A DNA stretch of 64,000 nucleotides from Streptomyces sp. Ru73 (GTDB lineage: Bacteria > Actinomycetota > Actinomycetes > Streptomycetales > Streptomycetaceae). The notes under the pieces are model-generated. The model did no database searches. It had not been told where the DNA came from and saw only the letters and a list, made by a program, of their open reading frames with translations. This document shows positions 43,813 to 52,123 of the stretch, piece by piece; within the stretch, counting starts at the first letter, position 1; the number at the start of each line of letters is the position of its first letter. A program made the position numbers and the translations under genes. Location: assembly GCF_002920575.1 (NCBI RefSeq), contig NZ_PQSQ01000019.1, forward strand, positions 31,479 through 95,478. The letters are read 5' to 3'.

Positions 43813-45063
43813 CTATTCGTTGTGACCCTTGTTTCCGTCGTTGTCGCCAAGGGAGTTGACCACTTCGCTGGCTGCCTGGACGCCGGTCTGCACGGCAACT
43901 GCGGCTGCCTGCACGGCTGTCGCAGCACCGGCCGTCGCGGCCCCGCCGGCAGCCCCCGCACCGCCCCCGGCAGCCCCCGCACCGCCGCCGGCCGCGCCAC
44001 CGCCACCGGCGGACGCGCCGGCGCCGCTGGAGGGCGAGCCCTTGGGCGCGCTGGAGGCACCACCGCCGCCACCGCCGCCCGCTCCGGCACCGCCGCCACC
44101 GCCACCACCGCCGACGCTGCCGCCGGCGATGCTGACGGCACCGGTCGCGATGTTGTTGGCGGCATTGATCGCCACGGACCCACCGGATGTGTCACCGAGC
44201 GCCGCGGTCGCCGGCACGACGAGCTTGAGGAGGGCGGGGAGCGCGAAGATGCCGAGCAACAGGACACCCAGTCCGGCGATGATCTGGTTCAGGTCACTCG
44301 TGTCCTTGGTCATCGCCGTACCGGCATAGAAGATGAGCGCGGCGGCCGGCTTGTACAGCAGCCAGGCAGCCAGCCATCCGATGTGCTTCTTCCACCAGCC
44401 GCCGCCCCACCCGGTCATCGACGCCGCTGCGGACAGCGGCAGGGTGCCCACGAGCATGACGAGGACGCCGATGCGGAGGTACATGAGGATGACCTGCACC
44501 ACGATCGCCAGCACGCTGAGCAGGCCCAGGATGATCACGATTCCCGGACTCGTGGCGGCCATCGGAACCAGCGCACCGACCAGCTGTGCGCCGTTCTTCC
44601 CGATGTGCGCCTGCTTGTAGATGTACTCGGCGTACCTGTCCGAAGCGGTCGTGAGGGCCTGCATCGCGGTGACCGACACGGCGGACACCAGGACGACCCG
44701 CCACATGCCGTGGAAGGCCTGCTGCATCGACTGGCCTTTTCGGTCCAGCGCCATCCGGATCGCAGCGATGAGCAGGGAGGCGACGGCGACGTACCCCACG
44801 AGCCAGTTGAGCTGGCTCTGGATCGCATCGATCGGACTGTGGCCCTGGTAGACGCCGTCGGCGTCCACCTTCATCCACATGCCGTTCAGGGTGTGCATGA
44901 CCGCGTCGACGGCCTTGCCGATGGCCTCGGCGAAGGCCCGGACGGCACCGCCGAAGGCGGACTTCGCTACGGATTCGGCGCCCCCGGAGATCTTGTCAGC
45001 GCCCCAGCTGACGGCTTCTTTCCCGCAGTTGATGGGATGTTTGATGCAGTCCCCGACGCCCAT
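43813..45063 (-). CDS. TrbL/VirB6-like polytopic membrane protein with Gly/Ala-rich tail
   Basis: 416 aa. An N-terminal helical region (residues 1-80, with GGAVRAFAEAIGKAVDAVMHTLN) precedes about six membrane helices between residues 84 and 290, including LNWLVGYVAVASLLIAAIRM, GIVIILGLLSVLAIVVQVIL and GVLVMLVGTLPLSAAASM. TrbL/VirB6 proteins form part of the T4SS inner-membrane channel. From about residue 305 the chain is almost only Gly, Ala and Ser with runs of up to nine Gly, then AVQTGVQAASEVVNSLG. It starts 1 nt after the VirB8-like stop. Confidence 0.83.
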   Translation of the reverse strand: MGVGDCIKHPINCGKEAVSWGADKISGGAESVAKSAFGGAVRAFAEAIGKAVDAVMHTLNGMWMKVDADGVYQGHSPIDAIQSQLNWLVGYVAVASLLIAAIRMALDRKGQSMQQAFHGMWRVVLVSAVSVTAMQALTTASDRYAEYIYKQAHIGKNGAQLVGALVPMAATSPGIVIILGLLSVLAIVVQVILMYLRIGVLVMLVGTLPLSAAASMTGWGGGWWKKHIGWLAAWLLYKPAAALIFYAGTAMTKDTSDLNQIIAGLGVLLLGIFALPALLKLVVPATAALGDTSGGSVAINAANNIATGAVSIAGGSVGGGGGGGGAGAGGGGGGGASSAPKGSPSSGAGASAGGGGAAGGGAGAAGGGAGAAGGAATAGAATAVQAAAVAVQTGVQAASEVVNSLGDNDGNKGHNE

Positions 45064-45064
45064 G

Positions 45065-45823
45065 TCAGCTGCCCCACTTCACGAAGCCTTCAGGCCCGGA
45101 GGTCTGCGAGAAGCCGCTGTACGGCGAGCCGTTCGGCTGCGGATCCACCTTCCAGTCCCCGTCGAGCCACTTGAGGGAAACGGAAGCAGTGGCGTACTCC
45201 TCACCCACCTTGAGAAGGATCTGGACGGTCGCCTGCTCCTTGGCGTAGGTCAGGACCGAGAAGCCGTAGAAGTTGCCGCCGGACTCCTGGGTGCTGTTCC
45301 GGGGGTCGTCCTTTTCCTTGGCGCGCTGCTTGATCAGCTTGTCGCGCGCCGCCCCGGGCACGAACTGCTTCTCGACGACGTCGCGCCAACCGGGGTAAGG
45401 CAGCTTGTCCGTGATGGCGTTGACGGCCAACGCCGCACCCATCGGGGTGTGCGCGTAACACGACCAGATGTTGCCGTCGAACTTCTTCGGACCGTAGGTC
45501 GCGGAGACCGGGACCGGAACAGTGCCGTAGGTCTTCCACAGCATGTCCGCCGGCGCCTTCGTCGGCTTCTCCTGGTCGCTGTCGTCCGTCTTGCAGCCGG
45601 CCGGCCGGTCGTCGGCCTGCGAGTCGTCACCCTGGGACGCCGACGGCGAAGCCTTCGGCCTGGTGTCGTCCTGCGCCGGCGGCTCCGACTCCCCACCGCG
45701 CACCACGAGCGCGACGGCGGCAACCACGACCACGGCCAGCAAGAAGACCGCTGAGACGATCCATCCCCGCTGCTGCCAGAACGGCTTCTCCCACTCGCCG
45801 CTGGAATCAGAGCGCTTACCCAT
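45065..45823 (-). CDS. VirB8-like single-pass membrane protein
   Basis: 252 aa. A short cytosolic N-terminus, one membrane helix (about residues 22-44, GWIVSAVFLLAVVVVAAVAL), an Asp/Ser/Pro-rich stalk and an exported domain. That domain (about residues 95-250) has the helix-then-sheet pattern of NTF2-like VirB8/TcpC domains: MGAALAVNAITDKLPYPGWRDVV, GFSVLTYAKEQATVQILLKV and SLKWLDGDWKV. Two cysteines (CKTDD, WSCYAH) could pair. VirB8-type proteins scaffold the T4SS channel. The assignment is by topology and context. Confidence 0.76.
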   Translation of the reverse strand: MGKRSDSSGEWEKPFWQQRGWIVSAVFLLAVVVVAAVALVVRGGESEPPAQDDTRPKASPSASQGDDSQADDRPAGCKTDDSDQEKPTKAPADMLWKTYGTVPVPVSATYGPKKFDGNIWSCYAHTPMGAALAVNAITDKLPYPGWRDVVEKQFVPGAARDKLIKQRAKEKDDPRNSTQESGGNFYGFSVLTYAKEQATVQILLKVGEEYATASVSLKWLDGDWKVDPQPNGSPYSGFSQTSGPEGFVKWGS

Positions 45824-45846
45824 CGGTTAACTCCCTTTTCGCTTCG

Positions 45847-46128
45847 TCAGAAGACGAAGTTGACCAGCGGACCGGCGGTGGCGACCAGGACGCAGCCGCC
45901 CAGCACCATGCCGAGCCGGCCCATGTGCTCGGAACCCTCGCCCCGGCGCAGCGACATCGCCATCATCGCGCCGGTGATCAGTACGCCGGCGACACCGGCC
46001 GCCGTGCCCGCCCAGGCCACGATTCCCAGCACCGTGTCGACCTTGTCGGTGAGCGCCTTCGGGGCATCGCTCTTGGGCTGGGGGACACCCCCATCGGCGA
46101 GATAGCGGTAGATGTCTGCCTTCTTCAC
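45847..46128 (-). CDS. Small two-helix membrane protein, VirB2/VirB3 pilin-like, copy 1
   Basis: 93 aa from GTG 46128 behind AAGGAGAAGG, a very strong site. A hydrophilic N-terminus (KKADIYRYLADGGVPQ) is followed by two membrane helices (about residues 33-55 and 70-91) with the loop LRRGEGSEHMGRLG. It is a paralogue of the next upstream gene (46270-46515): both share GIVAW, TAAGV, GEGxEH, LGxVLGxC and ATAGPxVNF. Two-helix proteins of this size at this operon position are usually T4SS pilins or VirB3-type subunits. Confidence 0.77.
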   Translation of the reverse strand: MKKADIYRYLADGGVPQPKSDAPKALTDKVDTVLGIVAWAGTAAGVAGVLITGAMMAMSLRRGEGSEHMGRLGMVLGGCVLVATAGPLVNFVF

Positions 46129-46269
46129 GGCCTTCTCCTTATTACGTTTTTGGGGCTGCTCGCCCACGATTTCTTCGAATCGGTATCGGTGACGGACAGG
46201 AATCCCTCTCCTGTCCGCGCGTCCACAGCCCACCAGCAAGTTCACGCACTCGCGGTGGAGTTGGGGTGG

Positions 46270-46515
46270 CTAGAGGATGAAATTCACGACGGGCCCCGCA
46301 GTGGCCGCGATGATGCAGGCCCCGAGCACGGTGCCGAGCTGGACCAGGTGTTCCTGTCCCTCGCCCTGGCGGATCGACAGCGCCATCCTGGCCCCGACGA
46401 TCAGCAGCCCCATGACACCCGCCGCGGTCGCCACCCAGGCGACGATTCCCATGACTTCGTTGAGCGGGTCCGTCACGTACGAGGGCGGCGCCCCCGCCAT
46501 CAGAAATGCCGTCAC
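46270..46515 (-). CDS. Small two-helix membrane protein, VirB2/VirB3 pilin-like, copy 2
   Basis: 81 aa from GTG 46515, with GGAGTGGAG upstream. A short N-terminus (TAFLMAGAPPSYVTDPLNE) precedes two membrane helices (about residues 22-45 and 58-80) with the loop SIRQGEGQEHLVQLG. It is homologous along its length to the 93-aa protein at 45847-46128. The pair may form a hetero-oligomeric pilus or channel ring. It begins 14 nt after the DUF6668-like gene, within the same transcript. Confidence 0.77.
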   Translation of the reverse strand: MTAFLMAGAPPSYVTDPLNEVMGIVAWVATAAGVMGLLIVGARMALSIRQGEGQEHLVQLGTVLGACIIAATAGPVVNFIL

Positions 46516-46528
46516 AGTTGCTCCACTC

Positions 46529-47068
46529 CTACTGAACGGGGTGCCCGACCAGCCGGGCGAGGGCCAGCAGTTCGCGCGGTATCGAACCGTCCAGCTTCGC
46601 GCCGGTGCGCCAGGCCGCGACCCACGGCACCCGGTGCACGGCGACCGCGGACCCGAGGATCTTGATCCGCTGCTGGAGCTCCCGCGGCAGCCGGCCGGGA
46701 GCGTCCGCAACGAGCACAACGGCCGCGATCTGCAGTCCGGCGGGCTGCTCGCCACGTCGGAACAGGTCCAGCGTCTGCGACACCCCACGCAGCCCGACCG
46801 CGTGCGTACGCGCGACGAGCAGGAGCGTCGACGGTTCGCCGCGCGCCGGGTCGGGCCATCGCTGACCCACGTCCGCGCCACCGAACAGCGTCGCCAGCGT
46901 CGTCGCTCCGGCGCCTCCGTGGACATTCACCCAGGAGAACTGCTGTGGAGTGGCTTGCTGTTCGGCTTCGGACTGACGTTCCGCGAGCGCCGTGTCTCCC
47001 CCGCCACTCACCGGCCCTCGGACCCAGATTTCGGGCCCAAAGGGCGTTTCCCCCGCATTCCCCCGCAC
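46529..47068 (-). CDS. DUF6668-like protein with degenerate ParA/P-loop motif
   Basis: 179 aa from GTG 47068 with AGAGAAG upstream. The segment SWVNVHGGAGATTLATLFGG (about residues 44-63) resembles the start of a ParA/MinD-type P-loop (GGAGATT), but the lysine of the Walker motif is missing and the rest of the ParA fold is short (LLLVARTHAVGLRGV, AAVVLVADAPGRLP, VPWVAAWRTG). It may be a regulatory or localising protein without ATPase activity. It is the first gene of the long minus-strand T4SS-like run, divergent from the wall hydrolase gene. Confidence 0.7.
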   Translation of the reverse strand: MRGNAGETPFGPEIWVRGPVSGGGDTALAERQSEAEQQATPQQFSWVNVHGGAGATTLATLFGGADVGQRWPDPARGEPSTLLLVARTHAVGLRGVSQTLDLFRRGEQPAGLQIAAVVLVADAPGRLPRELQQRIKILGSAVAVHRVPWVAAWRTGAKLDGSIPRELLALARLVGHPVQ

Positions 47069-47098
47069 AGTTCTTCTCTCCCCCGATAACCAACCTTC

Positions 47099-47114
47099 CC
47101 GCCCAACTGGGCGG
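47099..47114. promoter_or_regulatory. Palindrome in the divergent region of the T4SS-like locus
   Basis: CCGCCCAACTGGGCGG is a 7-bp inverted repeat with a 2-nt centre, located 31 nt upstream of the minus-strand operon and about 134 nt upstream of the plus-strand hydrolase. It is suitably placed to be an operator or to mark the shared control region. No regulator is identified. Confidence 0.35.
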
Positions 47115-47247
47115 TTGCCGCTCGCTAGTTGATCGAGGCGGCTGTGTAACGGGATGACGTTGGTTCAGTCGATACCCGCGCGATGCATGATGCCAGCCGC
47201 GCTAAGGTGTGCGCTACCCAGGGATCTGGAAGTGCACGGGGGGATGC

Positions 47248-48273
47248 ATGGCTCGGGGCGGGGGTGCGGCTGCATGGCTCATCGGCGGAGCGGTCGCAGT
47301 GGTTTTCGCGCCTATTGTCCTGTTCATGGGCATTGCGGGTGGCGACGGAGGGGATTCCGATCTGCCGTCCGACGGCACCGGTTCCCTCAACAGCAAGCAC
47401 GTACCGCCGGAATACGTACCGTGGGTGCTGAAATCCGGCGCGCAATGCCCCGAGATCGGCCCGGCCGTGATCGCAGCGCAGATAGAGGCGGAATCCGGCT
47501 GGAATCCCAAGGCCGTATCCCCGGTGGGGGCCCTGGGCCTTTCGCAGTTCATGCCCGGCACCTGGAAGACCTGGGGCCGGGACGATGACAAGAACGGCAC
47601 CATATCCCCGTACGACGCGGGTGACGCCATCATGGCCCAGGGGCGTTACGACTGCGCCCTCGCGGACCAGATCAGGAATTACGCGAAGAACGGCAACGTC
47701 CTGGATCTTGCGCTGGCCGCCTACAACGCCGGCCCCGGCGCGGTGCAGAAATACGGTGGCATGCCGCCGTACGACGAGACGACTGCATACGTCGCGCGCA
47801 TCAAATCCTTGATCGCGAAGTACGAGGAGGCCACCGGCGGCGGCGCCGAGATTCCGGCCGGGCAGAAGCTGGCGATGCCGGTACGCGGCAACCCGCCCGT
47901 CACCTCGCCCTTCGGCATGCGCATGCACCCGACGCTGCACGTACGCAAGCTCCACACCGGCATCGACTTCGGCGCCCCGATGGGCACTCCCATGCGCGCC
48001 GCGCTGAAGGGCAAGGTGACCTTCGCCGGCTGGTCGACGGGGTACGGCAACCGCGTGGTCATCTCGCACGGAACGATGGACGGCAAAAAGGTGTCGACCA
48101 CCTACAACCACATGTCCGCCATCAACGTCCATGTCGGGCAGGAGGTCAATACTGGTGAGCAGGTGGGTGCGGTGGGTTCCACCGGGTTCTCCACCGGTGC
48201 ACACTGCCACTTCGAGGTGCAGGTGAACGGTCAGTACGTCGATCCGGCCCCGTGGCTGGGGCTCAAGAAGTGA
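47248..48273 (+). CDS. Membrane-anchored lytic transglycosylase plus M23 peptidase (VirB1-like wall hydrolase)
   Basis: 341 aa from ATG 47248 directly after a GGGGGG site; an upstream GTG at 47209 is weaker. One N-terminal membrane helix (about residues 7-30). An SLT domain follows (about 50-165): catalytic Glu in IEAESGWNPKAVSPVGALGL, QFMPGTW and AAYNAGPGAV. A M23 metallopeptidase domain (about 205-335) has HTGIDFGAP, NHMSAI and HCHFEVQ. The enzyme cuts both glycan strands and cross-links, as expected for a Gram-positive T4SS hydrolase that opens the wall for the channel. It is divergent from the T4SS operon. Confidence 0.92.
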   Translation: MARGGGAAAWLIGGAVAVVFAPIVLFMGIAGGDGGDSDLPSDGTGSLNSKHVPPEYVPWVLKSGAQCPEIGPAVIAAQIEAESGWNPKAVSPVGALGLSQFMPGTWKTWGRDDDKNGTISPYDAGDAIMAQGRYDCALADQIRNYAKNGNVLDLALAAYNAGPGAVQKYGGMPPYDETTAYVARIKSLIAKYEEATGGGAEIPAGQKLAMPVRGNPPVTSPFGMRMHPTLHVRKLHTGIDFGAPMGTPMRAALKGKVTFAGWSTGYGNRVVISHGTMDGKKVSTTYNHMSAINVHVGQEVNTGEQVGAVGSTGFSTGAHCHFEVQVNGQYVDPAPWLGLKK

Positions 48274-48320
48274 CCTCGGCAGACGGGGGTCGTAACGGTG
48301 GGAAACGGGGGTTTCGGGCG

Positions 48321-48995
48321 GTGAAGACCACGACCGTGCGAGTGGGTGGCGCGCGGCGAGCGGGCCTGGCTGCGGCCGTCGCCGCGAGCCTGGCCGTGCT
48401 CGCGGGCTGCGGCCTCCCCGGCCTGGAAAGCCCGGACGAGAAGCCGAAGGCGACGCAGCCGTCGTTCGCCGAGAAGGCCCCGCTGCCGTCCGCGAAGCCG
48501 CTCGGGCCCGATGCGCACGTGCCCGAGGCGCCGAAGCCGGACCGCCACGACGCGACGGCCGTGGCCAAGGCGTGGGCGCTCATGGCCTACAGCTACGACA
48601 CGAAGTACGACATGAGCCCGCACGACGCGATCCTGCGGACCGTCCCCTACCTGACCAGCAAGAAGGCCAAGGACGAGCGCAGCTACCGCCCCGCGGCCGG
48701 CGCCGGCAACGAGTGGAACACCTGGGCGAAGCACAAGGCGTGGACCAAGGTGAAGCTTCACCTGGAGGTGGACGGCGACGCCCCGGCCGACACGCCCACC
48801 AAGGCCCACCGGCAGATCTCCGTCTCCGGCACGGCGACCGGCCGCGACGGCTGGAAGGGCGTCGGCCCACGGGTACAGGCCTTCGTCACGCTCGTCCGCA
48901 CCGACGCGAAGGACGACTGGCAGGTCAGCCGCGTCGACGCGGTCCCAGCAGCGGTCGTCCCGAGCGCGCCCCCGTCCTCCGAGAAGCAAGACTGA
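48321..48995 (+). CDS. Lipoprotein with NTF2-like/VirB8-like domain, hypothetical
   Basis: 224 aa from GTG 48321; a GTG at 48336 is a second option. The signal contains AAVAASLAVLAGC with lipobox VLAGC, so the protein is anchored outside the membrane. A Pro/Lys-rich linker (residues ~30-75) leads to a domain with a helix (ATAVAKAWALMAYSYDTKYD), a central VPYLTSKKAKDERSYRP and a strand-rich half (VKLHLEVDG, QAFVTLVRTDAKDDWQVSRV). This pattern resembles NTF2-like domains of conjugation proteins. It follows the wall hydrolase and probably belongs to the apparatus. Confidence 0.76.
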   Translation: MKTTTVRVGGARRAGLAAAVAASLAVLAGCGLPGLESPDEKPKATQPSFAEKAPLPSAKPLGPDAHVPEAPKPDRHDATAVAKAWALMAYSYDTKYDMSPHDAILRTVPYLTSKKAKDERSYRPAAGAGNEWNTWAKHKAWTKVKLHLEVDGDAPADTPTKAHRQISVSGTATGRDGWKGVGPRVQAFVTLVRTDAKDDWQVSRVDAVPAAVVPSAPPSSEKQD

Positions 48996-49034
48996 GGACT
49001 ATCCACTCACTTTACGAAGACGATGGAGCAAAGA

Positions 49035-49532
49035 ATGACGGCAGAGTACGAGTACTTCATCGCCACCGGTGAAGACATGGAGACCCACCGAACCACCGAG
49101 GACCTGTGGCGGCGGCCTCTCGGCAGCGAGGAATGGGAGTTCTTGTCCTTCTTCGACTGGGAGTGGCACCGAGCCGGGCCGGGTCACAAGGTCTCGAACG
49201 GGCCGAACCCGGATGCCCTGACGCCGGTCACGCCCGAGCGGGCGATGGAGTTGGCGGCGGACCGCGGACGGTGGGCCCTCTACTGGGCTGTCTACCGTGA
49301 CGAGCCCCGGCCCGGCGAAAAAGCACGCGGTGTCGTACGCCGTAAGTACAGCCTGGAGACCGGTCGCGACGAGGCGTTCGGCCGCGACAAGACCTGGGCT
49401 CGCACCACGGCGATCTTTGACTTCCACAGCGCAGGGCCGCACGATCCGCCGCATCTGGTCCCCATCACCGCGGAAGAGGCGGATCAAATCCTGTTCAGGA
49501 TCCTGGGCGTACAGGGCGCCACAGCGCTGTGA
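49035..49532 (+). CDS. Hypothetical protein overlapping the RelA-like gene, candidate immunity/antitoxin partner
   Basis: 165 aa from ATG 49035 (GGAG 6-9 nt upstream); an ATG at 49023 is weaker. A soluble, Trp/Glu-rich protein: EYEYFIATGEDMETHRTTED, EWEFLSFFDWEWHRAG, TPERAMELAADRGRWALYW and RKYSLETGRDEAFGRDKTW. No signal or membrane helix. I do not recognise the family. Its stop overlaps the next start by 4 nt (GTGA), which implies a fixed ratio with the RelA-like protein. An immunity or antitoxin function is inferred from that arrangement alone. Confidence 0.72.
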   Translation: MTAEYEYFIATGEDMETHRTTEDLWRRPLGSEEWEFLSFFDWEWHRAGPGHKVSNGPNPDALTPVTPERAMELAADRGRWALYWAVYRDEPRPGEKARGVVRRKYSLETGRDEAFGRDKTWARTTAIFDFHSAGPHDPPHLVPITAEEADQILFRILGVQGATAL

Positions 49533-50635
49533 ACGATCAGATCGGCTGGCGGGGCAACGCCGAGAAGGGCGAGTCGCATCTGACGCTGACGGTCGCGGAC
49601 GATGCCCTGGTACAAGCTGCTTGGAAGCAGGCCGAGGCCGCGCGGCCCGCTTTCGACGCGATGATGCGGGAGATTCGCGACCGGACGAACGGGCAGGGGA
49701 GCCAGCTCCCCGGCGACCGTCTGTCCGAAGGAGTGGCCGAGGTCGACTACTCGCTGAAAACGCTCGAATCTCTGCGCGGCAAAGTGGCTCGCGAACTCCG
49801 CAAAGACCTTGAGGCCACCACGTCGGAGATTCTCGCCGACATGAAGGACCTCAATCGGTACACGCTGCTTTTCGAGGCGGAGTCGTACACCCACGGAGTA
49901 CAGGAATCGTTCAACGAATTGCGGGCTCGCGGCTTCGACGAGATCAAAGTTCAGAACACCTGGACCGACCCTGTCTACAAGGGGATCAACAGCGCGTGGG
50001 AACATCGCGAGACCGGCCAGCGCATTGAGCTGCAGCTGCACACTCCGGACAGCTTCGACGTAAAGATGGCCAACCACAAGCTCTTCGAGCTGGCCCGGTC
50101 GGGAGCGCTGGTCGAAGAGTTCGGCAGGGAAAAAGCAGGCCCTTATATCGACGCAGCCAACCAGCTGATGAACGAGCGGTACCAGACGTGCCGCGAGGTC
50201 AACGGTGAGAAGCTGCCGATTGTGGAGCCGGCCAACCACGAACAGTTGGCGAAGCCTTTTGCCCGGGTCGAACTGCAGGGAATCGCCGAGGAGAAGCACT
50301 TCGCCGCCGTGCGGGAGCGCGCCGGTGAGCCCGCGCCGGCTGTCGTGCCGAATCAGTCCACGCAGCAGAACATGTCCGTCGCCCAACTCGCGGAACTGAA
50401 AGGGGGAGTGAAGAACACGCAGACCCAGTCGGCGGCGAGTACGCAGTCGGGTACGCAAGCGGCGGGGCAGGCGGTCAATCCGATCGCCGGCGCGGCGCGG
50501 CAGCGGTCCGTCCGGGGGAACGCGCAGAGCACCGGGAACACCGCGGCGCAGGGACCCGCCGCACAGCAGAACGCCGTACGTCCCCGGCAGTTGCCGCAGC
50601 AGAACAACAACCCCGGCCGCGGCCGCGGTCAGTGA
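49529..50635 (+). CDS. Protein with RelA/SpoT-type nucleotidyltransferase-like domain, candidate toxin
   Basis: 368 aa from GTG 49529. Residues ~60-200 resemble the (p)ppGpp synthetase fold as found in toxin-type small alarmone synthetases. The visible elements are a basic helix TLESLRGKVARELRKD (78-93), DLNRYTLLFEAESYTHGV (107-124), IKVQNTWTDPVYKGIN (139-154, matching the YxGxN/H substrate segment) and RIELQLHTPDSF (165-176, with the catalytic Glu of the E-x-Q motif). Residues ~255-368 are a Gln/Asn/Ala-rich disordered tail ending in GRGRGQ. There is no HD hydrolase, TGS or ACT domain, so it is not housekeeping RelA. It may make (p)ppGpp/(p)ppApp or pyrophosphorylate another substrate. Confidence 0.78.
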   Translation: MNDQIGWRGNAEKGESHLTLTVADDALVQAAWKQAEAARPAFDAMMREIRDRTNGQGSQLPGDRLSEGVAEVDYSLKTLESLRGKVARELRKDLEATTSEILADMKDLNRYTLLFEAESYTHGVQESFNELRARGFDEIKVQNTWTDPVYKGINSAWEHRETGQRIELQLHTPDSFDVKMANHKLFELARSGALVEEFGREKAGPYIDAANQLMNERYQTCREVNGEKLPIVEPANHEQLAKPFARVELQGIAEEKHFAAVRERAGEPAPAVVPNQSTQQNMSVAQLAELKGGVKNTQTQSAASTQSGTQAAGQAVNPIAGAARQRSVRGNAQSTGNTAAQGPAAQQNAVRPRQLPQQNNNPGRGRGQ

Positions 50636-50772
50636 CGCACCGCTGCGTACCAACCCGATGAAACCCATTGCTGCCCGTGGTCACAATGGCCGAGCAGGCG
50701 CGGCCGGTCTCCCGTCCGAACGGCGGGGGCACGGAAGATCACGTCCACAGCGAGACCCTGAGTGAGTGCGAT

Positions 50773-51993
50773 ATGCCAAGATTCCGCCGCAGTGAGCGGA
50801 AACCGGCCGCTGATCAAAGTCAGCAGCCGGCGCCGACTCCGTTCGAAGTGCTGATCACCGAGAACGGTGACTGCACGGTCGGCGGTATGCCCGTGTCCCC
50901 CTCCGGGGACGAGGCGCTCCACGATGCGGTGCTCAACTACCTGTACCGACTGGCCATGGCCACCGGGCATCCCGTACGGGCCTCGGTGCACGACGCGCGC
51001 AGCGGCTACCTCACCCCTATCGAGGTGCAGACCGACGGGTCCAGCCAGTTCGCCGGGACGCCGGAGCAGGTGGCCCCGCCGGCAGCAACACCGGCCGCGG
51101 CACCGGCCCCCCCTCCGGCACCGGACCCCGCACCCGCACCCGCACCGGCCCAGAGCCCCGCGCCCGCACCCACTCCCGCGCCCGCGCCGTCTGCCCAGCC
51201 GGCGCCGTCCCCCGCTCCCTCTCCGGCCGCCTCGCCCGTGTCCTCCCAGGACGCAGCGCCATTCACGGGCCCGGCGCCGTCGCCGGAGCCGGTTCCGGCG
51301 GCGGAGCCGCAGGCGCGGCCCCATCCGCAGCCGATCGAGCAGCAGGGCGCCCCCGCGGCGCAGCCGGCGCCGCACATACCGGAGCCGGCCCCGCACGCCC
51401 CGACGGCCGATCCGCGTACGGCGCCGAGCGGACAGCCCGCGCCGGCCGCGTACGCGCCGTCGTCAGGGCGCGGCGCGCCGGCTCCGCAACCGGCCCCCCG
51501 GCCGGGTGCCACCGCCCCGCCCAGCATCCCGCCCGCCCTCGCGGACGCCGTCACCCGGATCAACGACGCCGTCCAGCTGGGCCGCCTGGAATTCGCCGCC
51601 GCCACCGCGAACAGTGCGCTCAGCTCCGCGGTACAGGAGTTCGGCGTCGGGCATCCGTACGTGCTCCACCTCCAGGAGCTCTTCGCCCACATTGCGTACC
51701 TGGCGCACGACACCGTGAAGTCCGTGGCCATCTACCTCGACGTCTTCCACTACCGGCACAAGCAGAACGACCCGACCGCCTACGACACGTTCCTGCGCGC
51801 GGCCAAGGTGTGGCTGGCGATCAAGGACCCGCAGCAGGCGCTGGTGTACGGACAGCAGCTGATCCATACGTGGGTCGAGCTCGCCCGGCCCGGCGGCCCG
51901 GCCGCGGCGGACGGGGACAAGATCGAGGCGGCCCGGAAGAGGCTCGCCCGGCTCGCCCAGCACGCCGGTCCGCCCGGGCAGTCCCCGGTCTAG
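50773..51993 (+). CDS. Pro/Ala-linker protein with TPR-like C-terminal domain
   Basis: 406 aa from ATG 50773; the start is uncertain because in-frame starts at 50668 and 50686 exist. An N-terminal domain (about residues 20-90: FEVLITENGDCTVGGMPVSP, LHDAVLNYLYRLAMATGHPV, YLTPIEVQTDG) is joined by ~165 residues of Pro/Ala-rich linker to a helical domain (about 265-400). That domain has TPR-like helix pairs: LGRLEFAAATANSALSSAVQ, LHLQELFAHIAYLAHD and ALVYGQQLIHTWVELA. It is probably a cytosolic adaptor holding two partners apart; no partner is known. It follows the RelA-like gene by 137 nt. Confidence 0.77.
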   Translation: MPRFRRSERKPAADQSQQPAPTPFEVLITENGDCTVGGMPVSPSGDEALHDAVLNYLYRLAMATGHPVRASVHDARSGYLTPIEVQTDGSSQFAGTPEQVAPPAATPAAAPAPPPAPDPAPAPAPAQSPAPAPTPAPAPSAQPAPSPAPSPAASPVSSQDAAPFTGPAPSPEPVPAAEPQARPHPQPIEQQGAPAAQPAPHIPEPAPHAPTADPRTAPSGQPAPAAYAPSSGRGAPAPQPAPRPGATAPPSIPPALADAVTRINDAVQLGRLEFAAATANSALSSAVQEFGVGHPYVLHLQELFAHIAYLAHDTVKSVAIYLDVFHYRHKQNDPTAYDTFLRAAKVWLAIKDPQQALVYGQQLIHTWVELARPGGPAAADGDKIEAARKRLARLAQHAGPPGQSPV

Positions 51994-52123
51994 GCCGCGG
52001 GCCCCACGGCCCGGCGCCACGGACCGGGCACCGCGGATCGGACCACCACGGCTCGGCCCCACGGCGGCACGTTCGACGGCCGCTTCCCTCACCAACCCGC
52101 CATCGCTGCCGCGGAGGACAGGC

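Noticed and set aside
46529..47068. ParA-type partition ATPase
   Set aside because: GGAGATT resembles a P-loop but the Walker lysine and later ParA motifs are missing, and no ParB is adjacent.
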